Shown one piece after another: positions 26,874 through 37,986 of a stretch of 64,000 nucleotides of DNA (its first letter is position 1; every line of letters starts with the position of its first letter). Under the pieces are notes generated by a model. The model did no database searches, was not told where the DNA came from, and saw only the letters and a list, made by a program, of their open reading frames with translations. The position numbers and the translations under genes were made by a program. The DNA is from JADLGL01 sp963823045 (lineage in GTDB: Bacteria > Pseudomonadota > Alphaproteobacteria > Rhizobiales > Kaistiaceae). Location of the stretch: contig CAWGKA010000012.1 of NCBI GenBank assembly GCA_963823045.1, forward strand, positions 434,001 through 498,000. The letters run 5' to 3'.

Positions 26874-27486
26874 TCAGCCGCCGGTGTTGAAGTTGGCGAC
26901 GATGCCGACACGCTGCGCCTGATCGCCAAGCGGATCGACGGTGACCCCGTCGATGGCGACCTCGAAATGGAGGTGCGGACCGGTGGCGTAGCCGGTGGCG
27001 CCGACTTCGCCGATCACCTCGCCCTCAGTGACCTGTGCGCCCGGCGCAATGCCGGCCTCGATGTGGCTTTGATGCGCGTAGGTGGTCTCGACGCCGTTGG
27101 CGTGCTGGATGCGCGTCGTGTAGCCGTAGCCCGTCTCCCATTCGGCGGAAACAACGATGCCGTCGGCGGCCGCCATGATGGGCGTTCCGGACGGTGCGGC
27201 AAAGTCGACACCGGAGTGGAGATGCCAGGTCCCAAGGAACGGATCGAGCCGCATACCGTAGCGGGAAGTGATCTGACCGCTGGCAATCGGCCAGATAAAC
27301 GAGGGATCGTTGTTGCCCAGTCGATTGAAGAAAGCTGCGATCCGATCAGCAAGTCCGGGCGTCTGCTGAGCGTCTTCCGTCGGGACTCCAGAAGTCCGCT
27401 GACGCGTTGCTGACCCCTGTCAGCAAACTGGCAAAGGTTAACAGGAGGCCTGCCAGGCCGGTTGTTCGGACGTTCTTCAAGCGCAC
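26874..27486 (-). CDS. M23 family peptidase, frameshifted
   Basis: Secreted LytM-type zinc endopeptidases cut peptidoglycan cross-links. A GTG start at 27486, behind GGGGA, gives VRLKNVRTTGLAGLLLTFAS, a signal peptide. One inserted base near 27370-27390 shifts the frame to PGLADRIAAFFNRLGNNDPS, and GQITSRYGMRLDPFLGTWHL and HSGVDFAAPSG follow, then ATGYATGPHLHFEV. Zinc ligands are His and Asp of HSGVD and the HLH motif; the set is complete. The span is 613 bases (3n+1). At ~204 residues it is a minimal secreted M23 enzyme. Confidence 0.85.
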
Positions 27487-27700
27487 TGGACGCTCCCCTC
27501 TTAGCGCCTGTGCAACTAGTTTTACTCAAGCACACAGTTCAACCGTAAGCTTGTGATAACCTTACCCATGGCGAAGCTAGACAAGCGGCTAGCTCACTGC
27601 TGAACGGGGCCATTTTAAGGCAGCCCTTGGCTTTGCAGACGGCGCGCCGATGGGTAAACGAGCCATCTCCTGATCCATCATTCGTGCTGAGGCCGAGCCA

Positions 27701-28454
27701 TTGACCCGTCCCCTGACGCTGATTTTCGACATCGACGGAACCTTTTCGGAGACCGAGGAGACCCATCGCGAGGCCTTTAACCAAACCTTCGCGGCGTACG
27801 ATCTGCCCTGGGTCTGGGACCGCCCGATGTACAAGAAGCTGCTCGAGGTGACGGGCGGCAAGGAGCGCATGCGCCATTTCATCGACACGTTCGATCCGGA
27901 GGGCGGGGAGCGCGCGCTGCCGCTCATCCCGGAGATGCATGCCGCCAAGACCGAACGCTACACGGCGATGGTCGACGAGGGTGCGGCCCAGCCGCGACCG
28001 GGGATCAAGCGACTGATCTATGCGGCGAAGGCCGCTGGGATGCCGGTGGCGATTGCGACGACGACGAGCATGCCGAATGTCGAAGTCGCTTATCGTCGCG
28101 ACCTTGGGAGCCGAGGGCATGAGTCTGTTCGACGCGATCGGCGCAGGCGACGTCATCAAGAACAAGAAGCCGGCGCCGGACATCTTCGACTACACGCTGG
28201 CCGAACTCGGCATCGGCCCGGAGGATGCGATCGCCTTCGAGGATTCCATCAATGGCCTGCGTTCGGCGGGCGCGGCCGGGCTGAAGACCGTGATCACGCC
28301 CAGCATGTACACCGACGATCAGGACTTCTCCGGCGCCTTTGCCATCCTCTCCGATCTCGGCGAGCCCAATCGACCCTACCGGCACATCTCCGGGGCCGGC
28401 GCCGACGATGCGATGGTGACCCCGGAAGCACTGAACAAATGGCTGGGGCGGTGA
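27701..28454 (+). CDS. HAD-superfamily phosphatase, CbbY/beta-phosphoglucomutase-like, frameshifted
   Basis: The TTG-start protein opens MTRPLTLIFDIDGTFSETEE, the HAD motif I with nucleophile Asp (DIDGT), followed by THREAFNQTFAAY (cap domain). Near 28085 an inserted base moves the frame to SLIVATLGAEGMSLFDAIGA. The later frame contains VIKNKKPAPDIFDYTLAELG (motif III Lys) and IAFEDSINGLRSAGAAGLKT (motif IV). The span is 754 bases (3n+1). CbbY dephosphorylates xylulose-1,5-bisphosphate in Calvin-cycle bacteria, but no Rubisco genes are visible and the substrate is open. Its stop overlaps ybgC. Confidence 0.85.
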
Positions 28455-28894
28455 GCGAAGGACTTCCCCCCGGCGGCGCGCTGACGCCTGAAGGTCACGT
28501 TCTGCCGATCCGCATCTACTATGAGGACACGGACTTTTCCGGCTCGGTCTATCACGGCTCCTATGTTCGCTTCCTCGAGCGCGGCCGTTCGGACTTCCTG
28601 CGCTGCGTTGGCGTTTCCCACGCCGAACTCTCCGTCGCCGGGCTGCACTTCGCCGTTTCGGAGCTTTCGATCGCCTTTCGCCGCGCGGCGAAGATCGACG
28701 ACGCGCTGGAGGTGGTGACGCGCGTGGGCGAGGTGACCGGCGTTCGCGTCATCCTCGAACAGACCGTTCGACGCGGCGATGAGACGATCGTCGAGGGCCG
28801 GGTGACCGTCGCGCTGGTCGACCGTGATGGCAGGCCGCGACGATTTCCCCAGCCTGTGCGGGAAGCTCTGGCCCTTGGCCAACAAGGCGGCTAA
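28451..28894 (+). CDS. ybgC: Tol-Pal system-associated acyl-CoA thioesterase YbgC
   Basis: This hotdog-fold thioesterase (~147 residues) reads LPIRIYYEDTDFSGSVYHGS, then YVRFLERGRSDFLRCVGVSH, with catalytic Asp in YYEDTDFSGSVYH. The GTG at 28451 overlaps the preceding stop (GTGA). An ATG at 28439 is also in frame. YbgC heads the tol-pal gene set in many Proteobacteria, as here, with tolQ 217 bases further on. It is linked to phospholipid metabolism at the envelope. Confidence 0.92.
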   Translation: MSEGLPPGGALTPEGHVLPIRIYYEDTDFSGSVYHGSYVRFLERGRSDFLRCVGVSHAELSVAGLHFAVSELSIAFRRAAKIDDALEVVTRVGEVTGVRVILEQTVRRGDETIVEGRVTVALVDRDGRPRRFPQPVREALALGQQGG

Positions 28895-28905
28895 CCCTTC
28901 GTTAA
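28891..28905 (-). promoter_or_regulatory. Near-consensus CtrA box upstream of tolQ
   Basis: The sequence reads CTAA-CCCTTCG-TTAA, one mismatch from TTAA-N7-TTAA, at the end of ybgC and ~205 bases before tolQ. Support is moderate because TTAA half sites are rare in this GC-rich DNA. Confidence 0.35.
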
Positions 28906-29110
28906 GCATGATGGGCCGACCAATAGGCGTGCGCATGCAGGCGCCTCGGCCCTTCTTTGAACAAATTTGATGGCGAGGCAGCGCAGTACAAGCCGGAGCC
29001 ATATCTCCCTGACTCCTGTCTTCCATAAGTGCCCGTTGCCAGCCCGGCCCGCTCCGGGCCGATAAGGATTCCTGGATGCCCGACTTAACCGCATATGGAA
29101 TGACGCATCC

Positions 29111-29788
29111 ATGACCGGTGGCGATCTCTCGCTGATTAACCTTTTCTCCGAGGCCGACCGCCTGGTGCAGGCCATCGTGATCGGCTTGCTTGCGGCCTCC
29201 GTCTGGACCTGGGCGACTATCATCGACAAGGCGCTGCTCTACCGCCGCACCAACAAGCAGATGGATCGGTTCGAGCGCGTGTTCTGGTCCGGCCAGTCGC
29301 TGGAGGACCTCTACAAGACGCTGCAGAATCGAATCACCACAGGCATGGCGTCCGTGTTCGTGGCGGCGATGCGCGAGTGGAAGCGCAGCTTCGAGACCGG
29401 CGCCCGCTCGCCGATAGGTCTGCAGACGCGGATCGACAAGGTCATCGACGTCACCATCGCCCGCGAAATGCAGCGCATGGAGCGGCGGCTCCTCTTCCTC
29501 GCCAGCACCGGTTCCGCCGCGCCTTTCGTCGGACTGTTTGGCACCGTGTGGGGCATCATGACATCGTTCCAGGCCATCGCCGTCGCGTCGTCGAGTTCGC
29601 TCTCGGTGGTGGCTCCGGGCATCGCCCAGGCGCTGCTCGCCACGGCCATGGGTCTGTTTGCCGCGATCCCGGCAACGGTGGCTTTCAACAAATTGTCCAA
29701 TTCGGCTGGGAGGATCGGCCAACGTCTTGAGGGATTCGCCGACGAGTTTGCAGCGATCCTGTCGAGACAGGTCGACGAGAGGAGTTAG
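29111..29788 (+). CDS. tolQ: Tol-Pal proton channel subunit TolQ
   Basis: TolQ (225 residues) with TolR forms the proton-driven motor that energises TolA for outer-membrane constriction at division. Three membrane helices are predicted: AIVIGLLAASVWTWATIIDK near the N-terminus, then the TolQ/ExbB pair LLFLASTGSAAPFVGLFGTV (followed by WGIMTSFQAIA) and APGIAQALLATAMGLFAAIP. It is followed 3 bases later by tolR. The chosen ATG starts MTGGDLSLINLFSEADRLVQ, standard for the family. Confidence 0.97.
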   Translation: MTGGDLSLINLFSEADRLVQAIVIGLLAASVWTWATIIDKALLYRRTNKQMDRFERVFWSGQSLEDLYKTLQNRITTGMASVFVAAMREWKRSFETGARSPIGLQTRIDKVIDVTIAREMQRMERRLLFLASTGSAAPFVGLFGTVWGIMTSFQAIAVASSSSLSVVAPGIAQALLATAMGLFAAIPATVAFNKLSNSAGRIGQRLEGFADEFAAILSRQVDERS

Positions 29789-29791
29789 CCG

Positions 29792-30232
29792 TTGGCCACC
29801 TCGTTTTCAGCTGAGCAGAGCCGCGGCCGCCGCAGGCAGCGCTATCGGCCAATCAGCGAAATCAATGTGACGCCGCTGGTCGACGTCATGCTGGTGCTGC
29901 TCATCGTGTTCATGATCTCGGCGCCGCTGTTGACGGCGGGCGTGCCGGTCGACCTGCCGCAGACCGATGCCGGCGCTCTGCCGACGGGCAACGAGCCGGT
30001 GACTGTCACCGTCAACAATGAAGGACAGATCTTCGTCGGCGAGGACGAGGTCACCATCGACGACCTGGTCGCCACCCTCAACACCGTGACGGACGGCAAT
30101 CTGGATCAGCGCATCTTCGTCCGCGGTGACCGCCAATCCAGCTACGGCGCGGTCATGCTGGTGATGAGCCGCATCAACGCCGCGGGCTTCACCCAGATCG
30201 GCCTGGTTACGGAACCGACAGAGGGCCAATAG
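29792..30232 (+). CDS. tolR: Tol-Pal subunit TolR (ExbD/TolR family)
   Basis: TolR (146 residues) has one N-terminal membrane helix with the essential Asp: ISEINVTPLVDVMLVLLIVF and MISAPLLTAGVPVDLP. The periplasmic domain continues VTVTVNNEGQIFVGEDEVTI and ends IGLVTEPTEGQ. The start is TTG behind GAGGAG, 3 bases after tolQ. It completes the motor with TolQ. Confidence 0.96.
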   Translation: MATSFSAEQSRGRRRQRYRPISEINVTPLVDVMLVLLIVFMISAPLLTAGVPVDLPQTDAGALPTGNEPVTVTVNNEGQIFVGEDEVTIDDLVATLNTVTDGNLDQRIFVRGDRQSSYGAVMLVMSRINAAGFTQIGLVTEPTEGQ

Positions 30233-30237
30233 CTGCC

Positions 30238-31263
30238 ATGCGCACCGGGCTCGTCGTTTCGCTTGTTGGCCACGGCGCCCTTATTGTCGCCGGGCTGATC
30301 GCGTTGCCGACGGCGCGCCTGGCGAATGAGGGACAGCCGGAGATGATCCCGGTGGAACTCGTAACCTTGGCCGACACGACCCAACTCGCGATCGGTCTTG
30401 ATACGACGGCGCCACCGGAGCCCGAGCCGGCGCCGGCCCCCGTGGCCGAAACGCCTGTCGTCGCGGCTACGCCGACGCCCGAGCCGGCGGCTACACCCGA
30501 GCCAGAGCCCGCTCCTGTTGCGGAACCCGAACCGACCCCTGAGCCAGCACCGGCAGAAACGGCGACCCCTGAACCCGCTCCGGCGGAAGCAGCGCCCGAG
30601 CCAACCCCCGAGCCCGAGCCTGCGCCCGCTCCGGCAGTGGCCGAGGTAACGCCCGCTCCCGAACCCGCGCCCGAGCCGCGGCCCGAAACGCCGGCACCGA
30701 CGCCTGCGGCGATTCTGCCAACCCCGGCACCGCGTCCGCGGCCGACCACCGACACAACGCCGACGCCTGCTTCACCGGGGCCTGAGCCTGACCCCCCAAC
30801 TCCAGAGCCGACCGCCACCGAAACGGCGGCCGTCGGTCCTGATGAAATTGCAGCGCTCCTCGATACGGCGGGCGTTGTCGGCGGAGTGGGCGATGTCGCC
30901 GCAGGTGCCGGCGTTGCCGACGGAGCCGCCATCGCAGAAATGACGCAGACTCAGCTCGACGCGCTACGCGGCGAATTGCTCGCGGCGATCGCGCCCTGTT
31001 GGTACCCGCCTGTCGGCTGGGTTGACCCTGCCGATGCGACAGTCGTCGTGCGGTTTCAGCTCGACCGGGGCGGCAATCTCATCGGTGCGCCGATCGCAGA
31101 GAACGGCCCGCAGACCCAGTTCACGGCGGCCGCAAGGCAACGCGCCATTTCGGCCGTGATTCAGTGCGCACCCTACGACTTCCTGCCGCCGGATCTTTAC
31201 GACACCTGGCGGGACATCAGGATGAACTTCAATCCGGTGGACCAGCAGAGGTTCCTGCAATGA
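30238..31263 (+). CDS. tolA: TolA-like protein with a Pro/Glu-rich linker
   Basis: TolA links the TolQR motor to Pal across the periplasm. The protein (341 residues) has an N-terminal anchor (GLVVSLVGHGALIVAGLIAL), then a long segment (residues ~59-200) of Pro-Glu and Pro-Ala repeats such as PEPEPAPAPVAETPVV, and a C-terminal TolA/TonB-like domain starting MTQTQLDALRGELLAAIAPC and ending QCAPYDFLPPDLYDTWRDI, with a probable disulfide between the two Cys. The linker is Pro-rich instead of the Ala/Lys helix of E. coli TolA. It lies 5 bases after tolR and overlaps tolB by 4 (ATGA). Confidence 0.92.
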   Translation: MRTGLVVSLVGHGALIVAGLIALPTARLANEGQPEMIPVELVTLADTTQLAIGLDTTAPPEPEPAPAPVAETPVVAATPTPEPAATPEPEPAPVAEPEPTPEPAPAETATPEPAPAEAAPEPTPEPEPAPAPAVAEVTPAPEPAPEPRPETPAPTPAAILPTPAPRPRPTTDTTPTPASPGPEPDPPTPEPTATETAAVGPDEIAALLDTAGVVGGVGDVAAGAGVADGAAIAEMTQTQLDALRGELLAAIAPCWYPPVGWVDPADATVVVRFQLDRGGNLIGAPIAENGPQTQFTAAARQRAISAVIQCAPYDFLPPDLYDTWRDIRMNFNPVDQQRFLQ

Positions 31264-32660
31264 GCCGTGCCGCTCGCCTTCCGATGGGAACGACCAAGAT
31301 GATGTCTCATGCACCGACGGCGCGCCGCCCGTTCGTCCGTGTCGTCCGCCGACTTCTGCCGCTCATCGCGGTGATGACCCTGGCCCTGACGCAGCCGGCA
31401 TCGGCCGTGCTCGAACTCGACGTGACGCGCGGCAACACGGCGCCGCTGCCGATCGCCATCCCCAATCTGGTCGGACTGGGCGGGGACCAGCAATTGGCCA
31501 CGCAGGTGACGGCGGTGGTCACGGCCGACCTGCAACGCTCGGGCATCTTCGCGCCCGCCGATCCATCGGACTTCATTCAGACCGACATCGATCCGGACGC
31601 GGAGCCGCGCTTCGGCGACTGGCGCATCATCGGTGTGCAGGCGCTGCTGACCGGTCGCGTCGTCACGCTGCCGGGCGGACAGGTGCGGACGGAGATGCGT
31701 CTTTGGGATGTCTTCGCCGGCGAGCAGCTGATCGGTCAGTCTTTCGTCACCGGGCAGGACAATTGGCGCCGCGTCGCGCATATGATCGCCGATCTCATCT
31801 ACCAGCGCCTCACCGGCGAGCCCGGCTATTTCAATTCGCAGATCGTGTTCATCGACGAGACCGGACCGAAGGACAATCGCGTCAAGCGCCTTGCCATCAT
31901 GGATCAGGACGGGGCGAACCTCACCTACCTGACCAATCCGGGCGACTACCAGCTGGTGCTGACGCCGCGCTTCAGCCCGAACTCGCAGGACATCGCCTAT
32001 ATGGCCTATCCGCGCAGCGGCAATCCCCGCGTCGTCCTCTACAACGCCGTGACCGGACAGGAAGAAGTGCTGGGCGCGTTTCCGTCGGCGACTTCGGCGC
32101 CGCGATTCTCGCCTGACGGGACCAAGGTGATCCTGACGCAGCAGGAGGGCGGAGATTCGAACATCTTCACCTACGACCTTCGCACCGGGCAGACGCAGCG
32201 GCTCACCAACAGCGCAGCGATCAACACCAGTGCCAGCTATTCGCCGGACGGCCAACGTATCGTGTTCACCTCCGATCGCGCCGGGTCGCCGCAGCTCTAT
32301 GTGATGAATGCGGACGGCTCGAACCCAACGCGGATCAGTTTCGGCGGCGGTCTGTATTCGACGCCGGTCTGGTCTCCGCGTGGCGACCTCATCGCCTTCA
32401 CGCGCCAGCTCAACGGCAATTTCGAGATCGGCGTGATGCGTCCGGACGGCAGCGGTGAGCGGATCCTCTCGAGCCACGCGGAAGTTCAGGAGGGGCCGAC
32501 CTGGGCGCCCAACGGCCGCGTCATCGTCTTCACGCGGGAAGTCTCCGGTGAGAATGGCGGGCCGCAGCTCTGGTCGATCGACCTTACCGGATACAACGAG
32601 CTGCGCATTCCGACGCCGAACTTCGCTTCCGATCCGTCGTGGTCGCCCTTGCTCAACTAG
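31260..32660 (+). CDS. tolB: Tol-Pal beta-propeller protein TolB
   Basis: TolB is a periplasmic six-bladed propeller that binds Pal. A signal peptide ends at VMTLALTQPASA. The mature N-terminal domain begins VLELDVTRGNTAPLPIAIPN, and propeller repeats include PRFSPNSQDIAYMAYPRSGN, YSPDGQRIVFTSDRAGSPQL and WSPRGDLIAFTRQLNGNFEI, ending NFASDPSWSPLLN. At 466 residues from the ATG at 31260 it is slightly long because of an extended signal region; a later Met at 31284 may be the real start. Confidence 0.96.
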   Translation: MSRAARLPMGTTKMMSHAPTARRPFVRVVRRLLPLIAVMTLALTQPASAVLELDVTRGNTAPLPIAIPNLVGLGGDQQLATQVTAVVTADLQRSGIFAPADPSDFIQTDIDPDAEPRFGDWRIIGVQALLTGRVVTLPGGQVRTEMRLWDVFAGEQLIGQSFVTGQDNWRRVAHMIADLIYQRLTGEPGYFNSQIVFIDETGPKDNRVKRLAIMDQDGANLTYLTNPGDYQLVLTPRFSPNSQDIAYMAYPRSGNPRVVLYNAVTGQEEVLGAFPSATSAPRFSPDGTKVILTQQEGGDSNIFTYDLRTGQTQRLTNSAAINTSASYSPDGQRIVFTSDRAGSPQLYVMNADGSNPTRISFGGGLYSTPVWSPRGDLIAFTRQLNGNFEIGVMRPDGSGERILSSHAEVQEGPTWAPNGRVIVFTREVSGENGGPQLWSIDLTGYNELRIPTPNFASDPSWSPLLN

Positions 32661-32836
32661 GGCGTCATGGTAGGTTGGCGGTGGGGGGCCTGGTCGCGGT
32701 GTGCATCCATTGCGGACAGCTCAACTTGGCTTGGCAACACGAATATTTGTGACGGTGCGCGCGTCTCGAAACCGACGCTTAACCATCGCAGGGCAGTGTG
32801 TGGCCAAGCCCGATGCGGGCAAGGAGAGAACCCCAA

Positions 32837-33343
32837 ATGTCGCGAGTAGCACAAACGTTTCGCGCCGGCGGAACCACCGTCGTGCTTGCATTTGCCTTGA
32901 TATTGGCCGCGTGCGCGCGCAACGGCGCCGAACCTGATGCTGCTGCGATCGCAGGCGCCGGGATGCCGGCGAGCGGTCCGGGCTCGATGCAGGAATTCCT
33001 GGTTACGGTCGGCGACCGCGTGTTCTTCGAAACCGACTCCTCGGACCTCACGGCCCAGGCGCGGGCAACGTTGGATCGCCAGGCGCAGTGGCTGCTGCTC
33101 TACCCGCAATACACGATCACCATCGAAGGCCATGCCGATGAGCGCGGCACGCGTGAGTACAACATCGCCCTTGGTGGCCGGCGTGCCGCGGCGGTGCAGG
33201 CCTATCTTGCCTCGCGCGGCGTACCGCTCAGCCGGATCCAGACCATTTCCTACGGCAAGGAGCGTCCGGTCGCGACCTGCGATGACATCACCTGCTGGTC
33301 GCAGAACCGCCGCGCGGTGACGGTGATCAACAACGCGGGTTAA
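32837..33343 (+). CDS. pal: Peptidoglycan-associated lipoprotein Pal
   Basis: Pal (168 residues) tethers the outer membrane to peptidoglycan. It begins MSRVAQTFRAGGTTVVLAFA, with lipobox LAAC. The OmpA-like domain has DRVFFETDSSDLTAQARATL and TITIEGHADERGTREYNIAL (the DAP-binding loop), and ends WSQNRRAVTVINNAG. An AAGGAG box precedes the ATG at 32837. It is separated from tolB by ~175 bases with a TTAACC half site, so it may have its own promoter as well. Confidence 0.97.
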   Translation: MSRVAQTFRAGGTTVVLAFALILAACARNGAEPDAAAIAGAGMPASGPGSMQEFLVTVGDRVFFETDSSDLTAQARATLDRQAQWLLLYPQYTITIEGHADERGTREYNIALGGRRAAAVQAYLASRGVPLSRIQTISYGKERPVATCDDITCWSQNRRAVTVINNAG

Positions 33344-33457
33344 CCCGTTGGGGCGGCGTTTCGGCGCCGCCCTTGCCACCTGCCTAAATTTCGCCGAGAC
33401 CGCTCCCCATGCTTCATGAGGCGGCGCCAGGATGTGGCCCCCGCCGGAGGGGATGCC

Positions 33458-34433
33458 ATGCGCCTGAGATCGTTCAGTATTGCGGCCGCTTTTATCGGCG
33501 GACTGATGACTGCGTTGCCGACGCCGGGGCTCGCACAGACGACTGCGGACCTGGCGCTACGCCTCGATCGCCTGGAAGCTGAGCTTCGCGATCTGACCGG
33601 CATGGTGGATGATCTGACGCATCAACTGCAGCAAATGCAGCAGTTGATGGCAGTGCTGCGCGCCGACAATGAGGCTCTCTACCAGATGCTGGCGGCTGCG
33701 GGGATTGACCCCGGCGCCATGCCAGCCGCTGCAGTGACGCCGACGACAACGCCGGCGCCCACGCCGCCGACGATGACGACAACCCCGGCGGCGTCGAGTG
33801 CGCCGCTGGTGATCGGCGGCCCGGCGACGGAAGTGGCCACACCGCTCCCTCAGGCAGCCGGGGCAGCCGCTCGATCTCACCCAGGCACTGCGGCCGGATG
33901 GCAATTTCAACATCGATCCGAATGCAGCGCCGAACGCCGCAGCAACACCAGCCGCATCCGGCGCTGCACCGGCGCCTGCCGCGGCGGTGCCCGGCAGCGG
34001 CGCCGCACCGGCCGCTGCGCCGGCCACGGCCGCCGCGCTGACGCCGACCGGCAACGCCCAGGCCGACTATGACACCGCCTATCAGTATGTGCTCAACGGC
34101 GACTACGCGCAGGCTGAAGCGGCGTTCAGCACGTTCCTTGCGAACTACCCGGGCAATGCGCTCAGCGTCGACGCACAGTTCTGGGTGGCGGAGAGCCTGT
34201 TCTCGCGCGGTATGTATCGCGATGCGGCGAACGCCTTCTACAATGCCTATGTGGCCAACCCGAACCACGAGAAGGCCCCGGACATGCTCTTGAAGCTCGG
34301 CATTTCGCTGGCGCAATTGGGGCAGGCGCAATCGGCCTGCGATACCTTTGCCCTCGTGCTGACGCGCTATCCGGACGTCTCCAACGCGCTCCGTCAGCGG
34401 GTGGCAACCGAACAGGCCAATGCCGGCTGCTGA
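33458..34433 (+). CDS. cpoB: Cell division coordinator CpoB (YbgF), frameshifted
   Basis: CpoB couples Tol-Pal with peptidoglycan synthesis at the septum. The ATG at 33458, behind GGAGGGG, gives MRLRSFSIAAAFIGGLMTAL (signal peptide) and a coiled coil LALRLDRLEAELRDLTGMVD. After a low-complexity Thr/Pro stretch one inserted base at ~33850 shifts to QPLDLTQALRPDGNFNIDPN. The C-terminal TPR domain reads AQADYDTAYQYVLNGDYAQA and FLANYPGNALSVDAQFWVAE. The span is 976 bases (3n+1). The stop overlaps tilS. Confidence 0.93.
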
Positions 34434-35714
34434 GCTCGACCCTGTCGGGGAAACCGAACTCGGAGGTCTCTTCGACTACCTCGCCGACAGGCGGGCGATT
34501 GGCCTTGCGGTCTCCGGCGGGCCGGACTCACTGGCGCTCATGCTGCTGGTGCAACACTGGCGTCAGCGCTGTGCTGCCGGACCGCAACTTTTCGTGTTCA
34601 CCGTCGATCATGGGCTTGCGTCCCGAGGCGCCGCGCGGAGGCCACGGCGGTTGCGGCGGTCGCGCGGCAACTCGGTCTGCCGCATCGCATTCTGACATGG
34701 GACGGCGTCAAGCCGTCGACGGGCGTGGAGGAGGCGGCGCGGGAGGCGCGCTATCGCCTGCTGCTTGAGGCGGCCCGACGCGGGGCATCGGCGACATTCT
34801 GACCGCCCATCATCGTGACGATCAGGTCGAGACGGTCCTGATGCGGCTGGGTCGTGGCTCGGGCCTTACCGGCCTCGCGGCGATGCGGCGCGAACGCCCG
34901 ATCGCCGGGGTCGTGACGCTGCATCGGCCGCTGCTCGACTTGCCAAAATCGCGGCTGGTCGCGACTGTAAAGGCGGCGGGTCTGACGGCGGCGGTTGATG
35001 CGTCGAACAGCAATCCACGCTTCGCAAGAGCGCGCCTCCGTCAGGTCATGCCGGCGCTGGCGGCGGCGGGAGTTCGATGGCGCTGCCGTGGCGCGGTCGG
35101 CCCAGCGCCTGGCGCGAGCAGATGATGCGCTGGAGCACTATGCCGACGCGCTGGTCGACAGCGCGGCGACCTTCGATGCGCTGGGCGTGGCGATGGTTGA
35201 CCGCAAGCTCTTCGCCGCCGCGCCCCTCGAGGTTCGCCTTCGCGTTCTTGCCCGCATTCTCGGCGGCGTCTCGGGAAGCGGTTGGCCGCCGGTGCGAACC
35301 GAACGGCTCGAGGCGCTTGACAGGTCCGTCATCGAGGCGAATCGGTTCAAGCGAACGCTTGGCGGAGCGGTTATCGCCTCGCGGGGCGATAAGGCGATCG
35401 ATCATGCGCGAAAGCGGTCGGGTGCCGCCTGCAGAGCGTTGCCGTCGGGCCGGGCGACGCCGGTATCTGGGATGGCCGCTTTGCCTTCAACATCAAGGAG
35501 GCGCCGGCCGGTTTGGTGATCGGTCCGCTGGGGGCAACCGACGTCAAAGCCCTCCGGGGCGGGGGCGAGGCCGGCGGCGGCCTGGATGACGCTCCCGGCT
35601 CTCAGGTTGGAGGGGGAGATTGTCGCAGTCCCGCTCGCAGGTGCGCTGCTCGCGCAGGCGCCGCGGGTGCGCGCCGACTTTCGCTCGGTCGTCGAAGAGC
35701 GCGTTCGCCGCTGA
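34420..35714 (+). CDS. tilS: tRNA(Ile)-lysidine synthase, many frameshifts
   Basis: TilS adds lysine to C34 of the AUA-reading tRNA-Ile and is essential in most bacteria. The PP-loop ATP-binding motif is intact: AIGLAVSGGPDSLALMLLVQ. Other pieces in shifted frames are LFVFTVDHGL, VEEAAREARYRLLLEAARR, ILTAHHRDDQVETVLMRLGR, SGLTGLAAMRRERP and LHRPLLDLPKSRL. The end reads APRVRADFRSVVEERVRR with stop at 35714. At least five one-base breaks are needed. Because the gene should be essential, sequence error is the likely cause. It overlaps cpoB by 14 bases. Confidence 0.85.
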
Positions 35715-35878
35715 ATACAGCCATATTCGCCGCGCCACTTAACCCTAACCGGTCACCCTTGGCGCATGAAGCGATGGTGAGCGCGCAATGTATTGGCTAA
35801 CGACAGATTGGTGCCTATGTTAGGGGTCGAAACAGGGCACACTGGCCCGTTCAGGCCGGAAGCCCGCGAGGAAATTTG

Positions 35879-37817
<1,939 letters not shown>

Positions 37818-37819
37818 GC

Positions 37820-37849
37820 AAAAAGGGCGCCTTCTGGGCGCCCTTTTCA
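37820..37849 (+). terminator. Rho-independent terminator after ftsH
   Basis: AAAAGGGCGC / GCGCCCTTTT stem with a CTTCTG-type loop and a T run, beginning a few bases after the ftsH stop. The A-run on the left makes it potentially bidirectional. Confidence 0.92.
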
Positions 37850-37986
37850 TTTGGCGACAGAGGCTTCAGTCGCCGAGCCCGGTGGCCTGCTGAAACAATC
37901 GAACACTTTTTTTGAACCAGTTGGCGGCCACAATCGGCTAGTTACTTGGCGCTGGCGTGGGCGCTCGGCGGAAAAGACGAAAGAGC

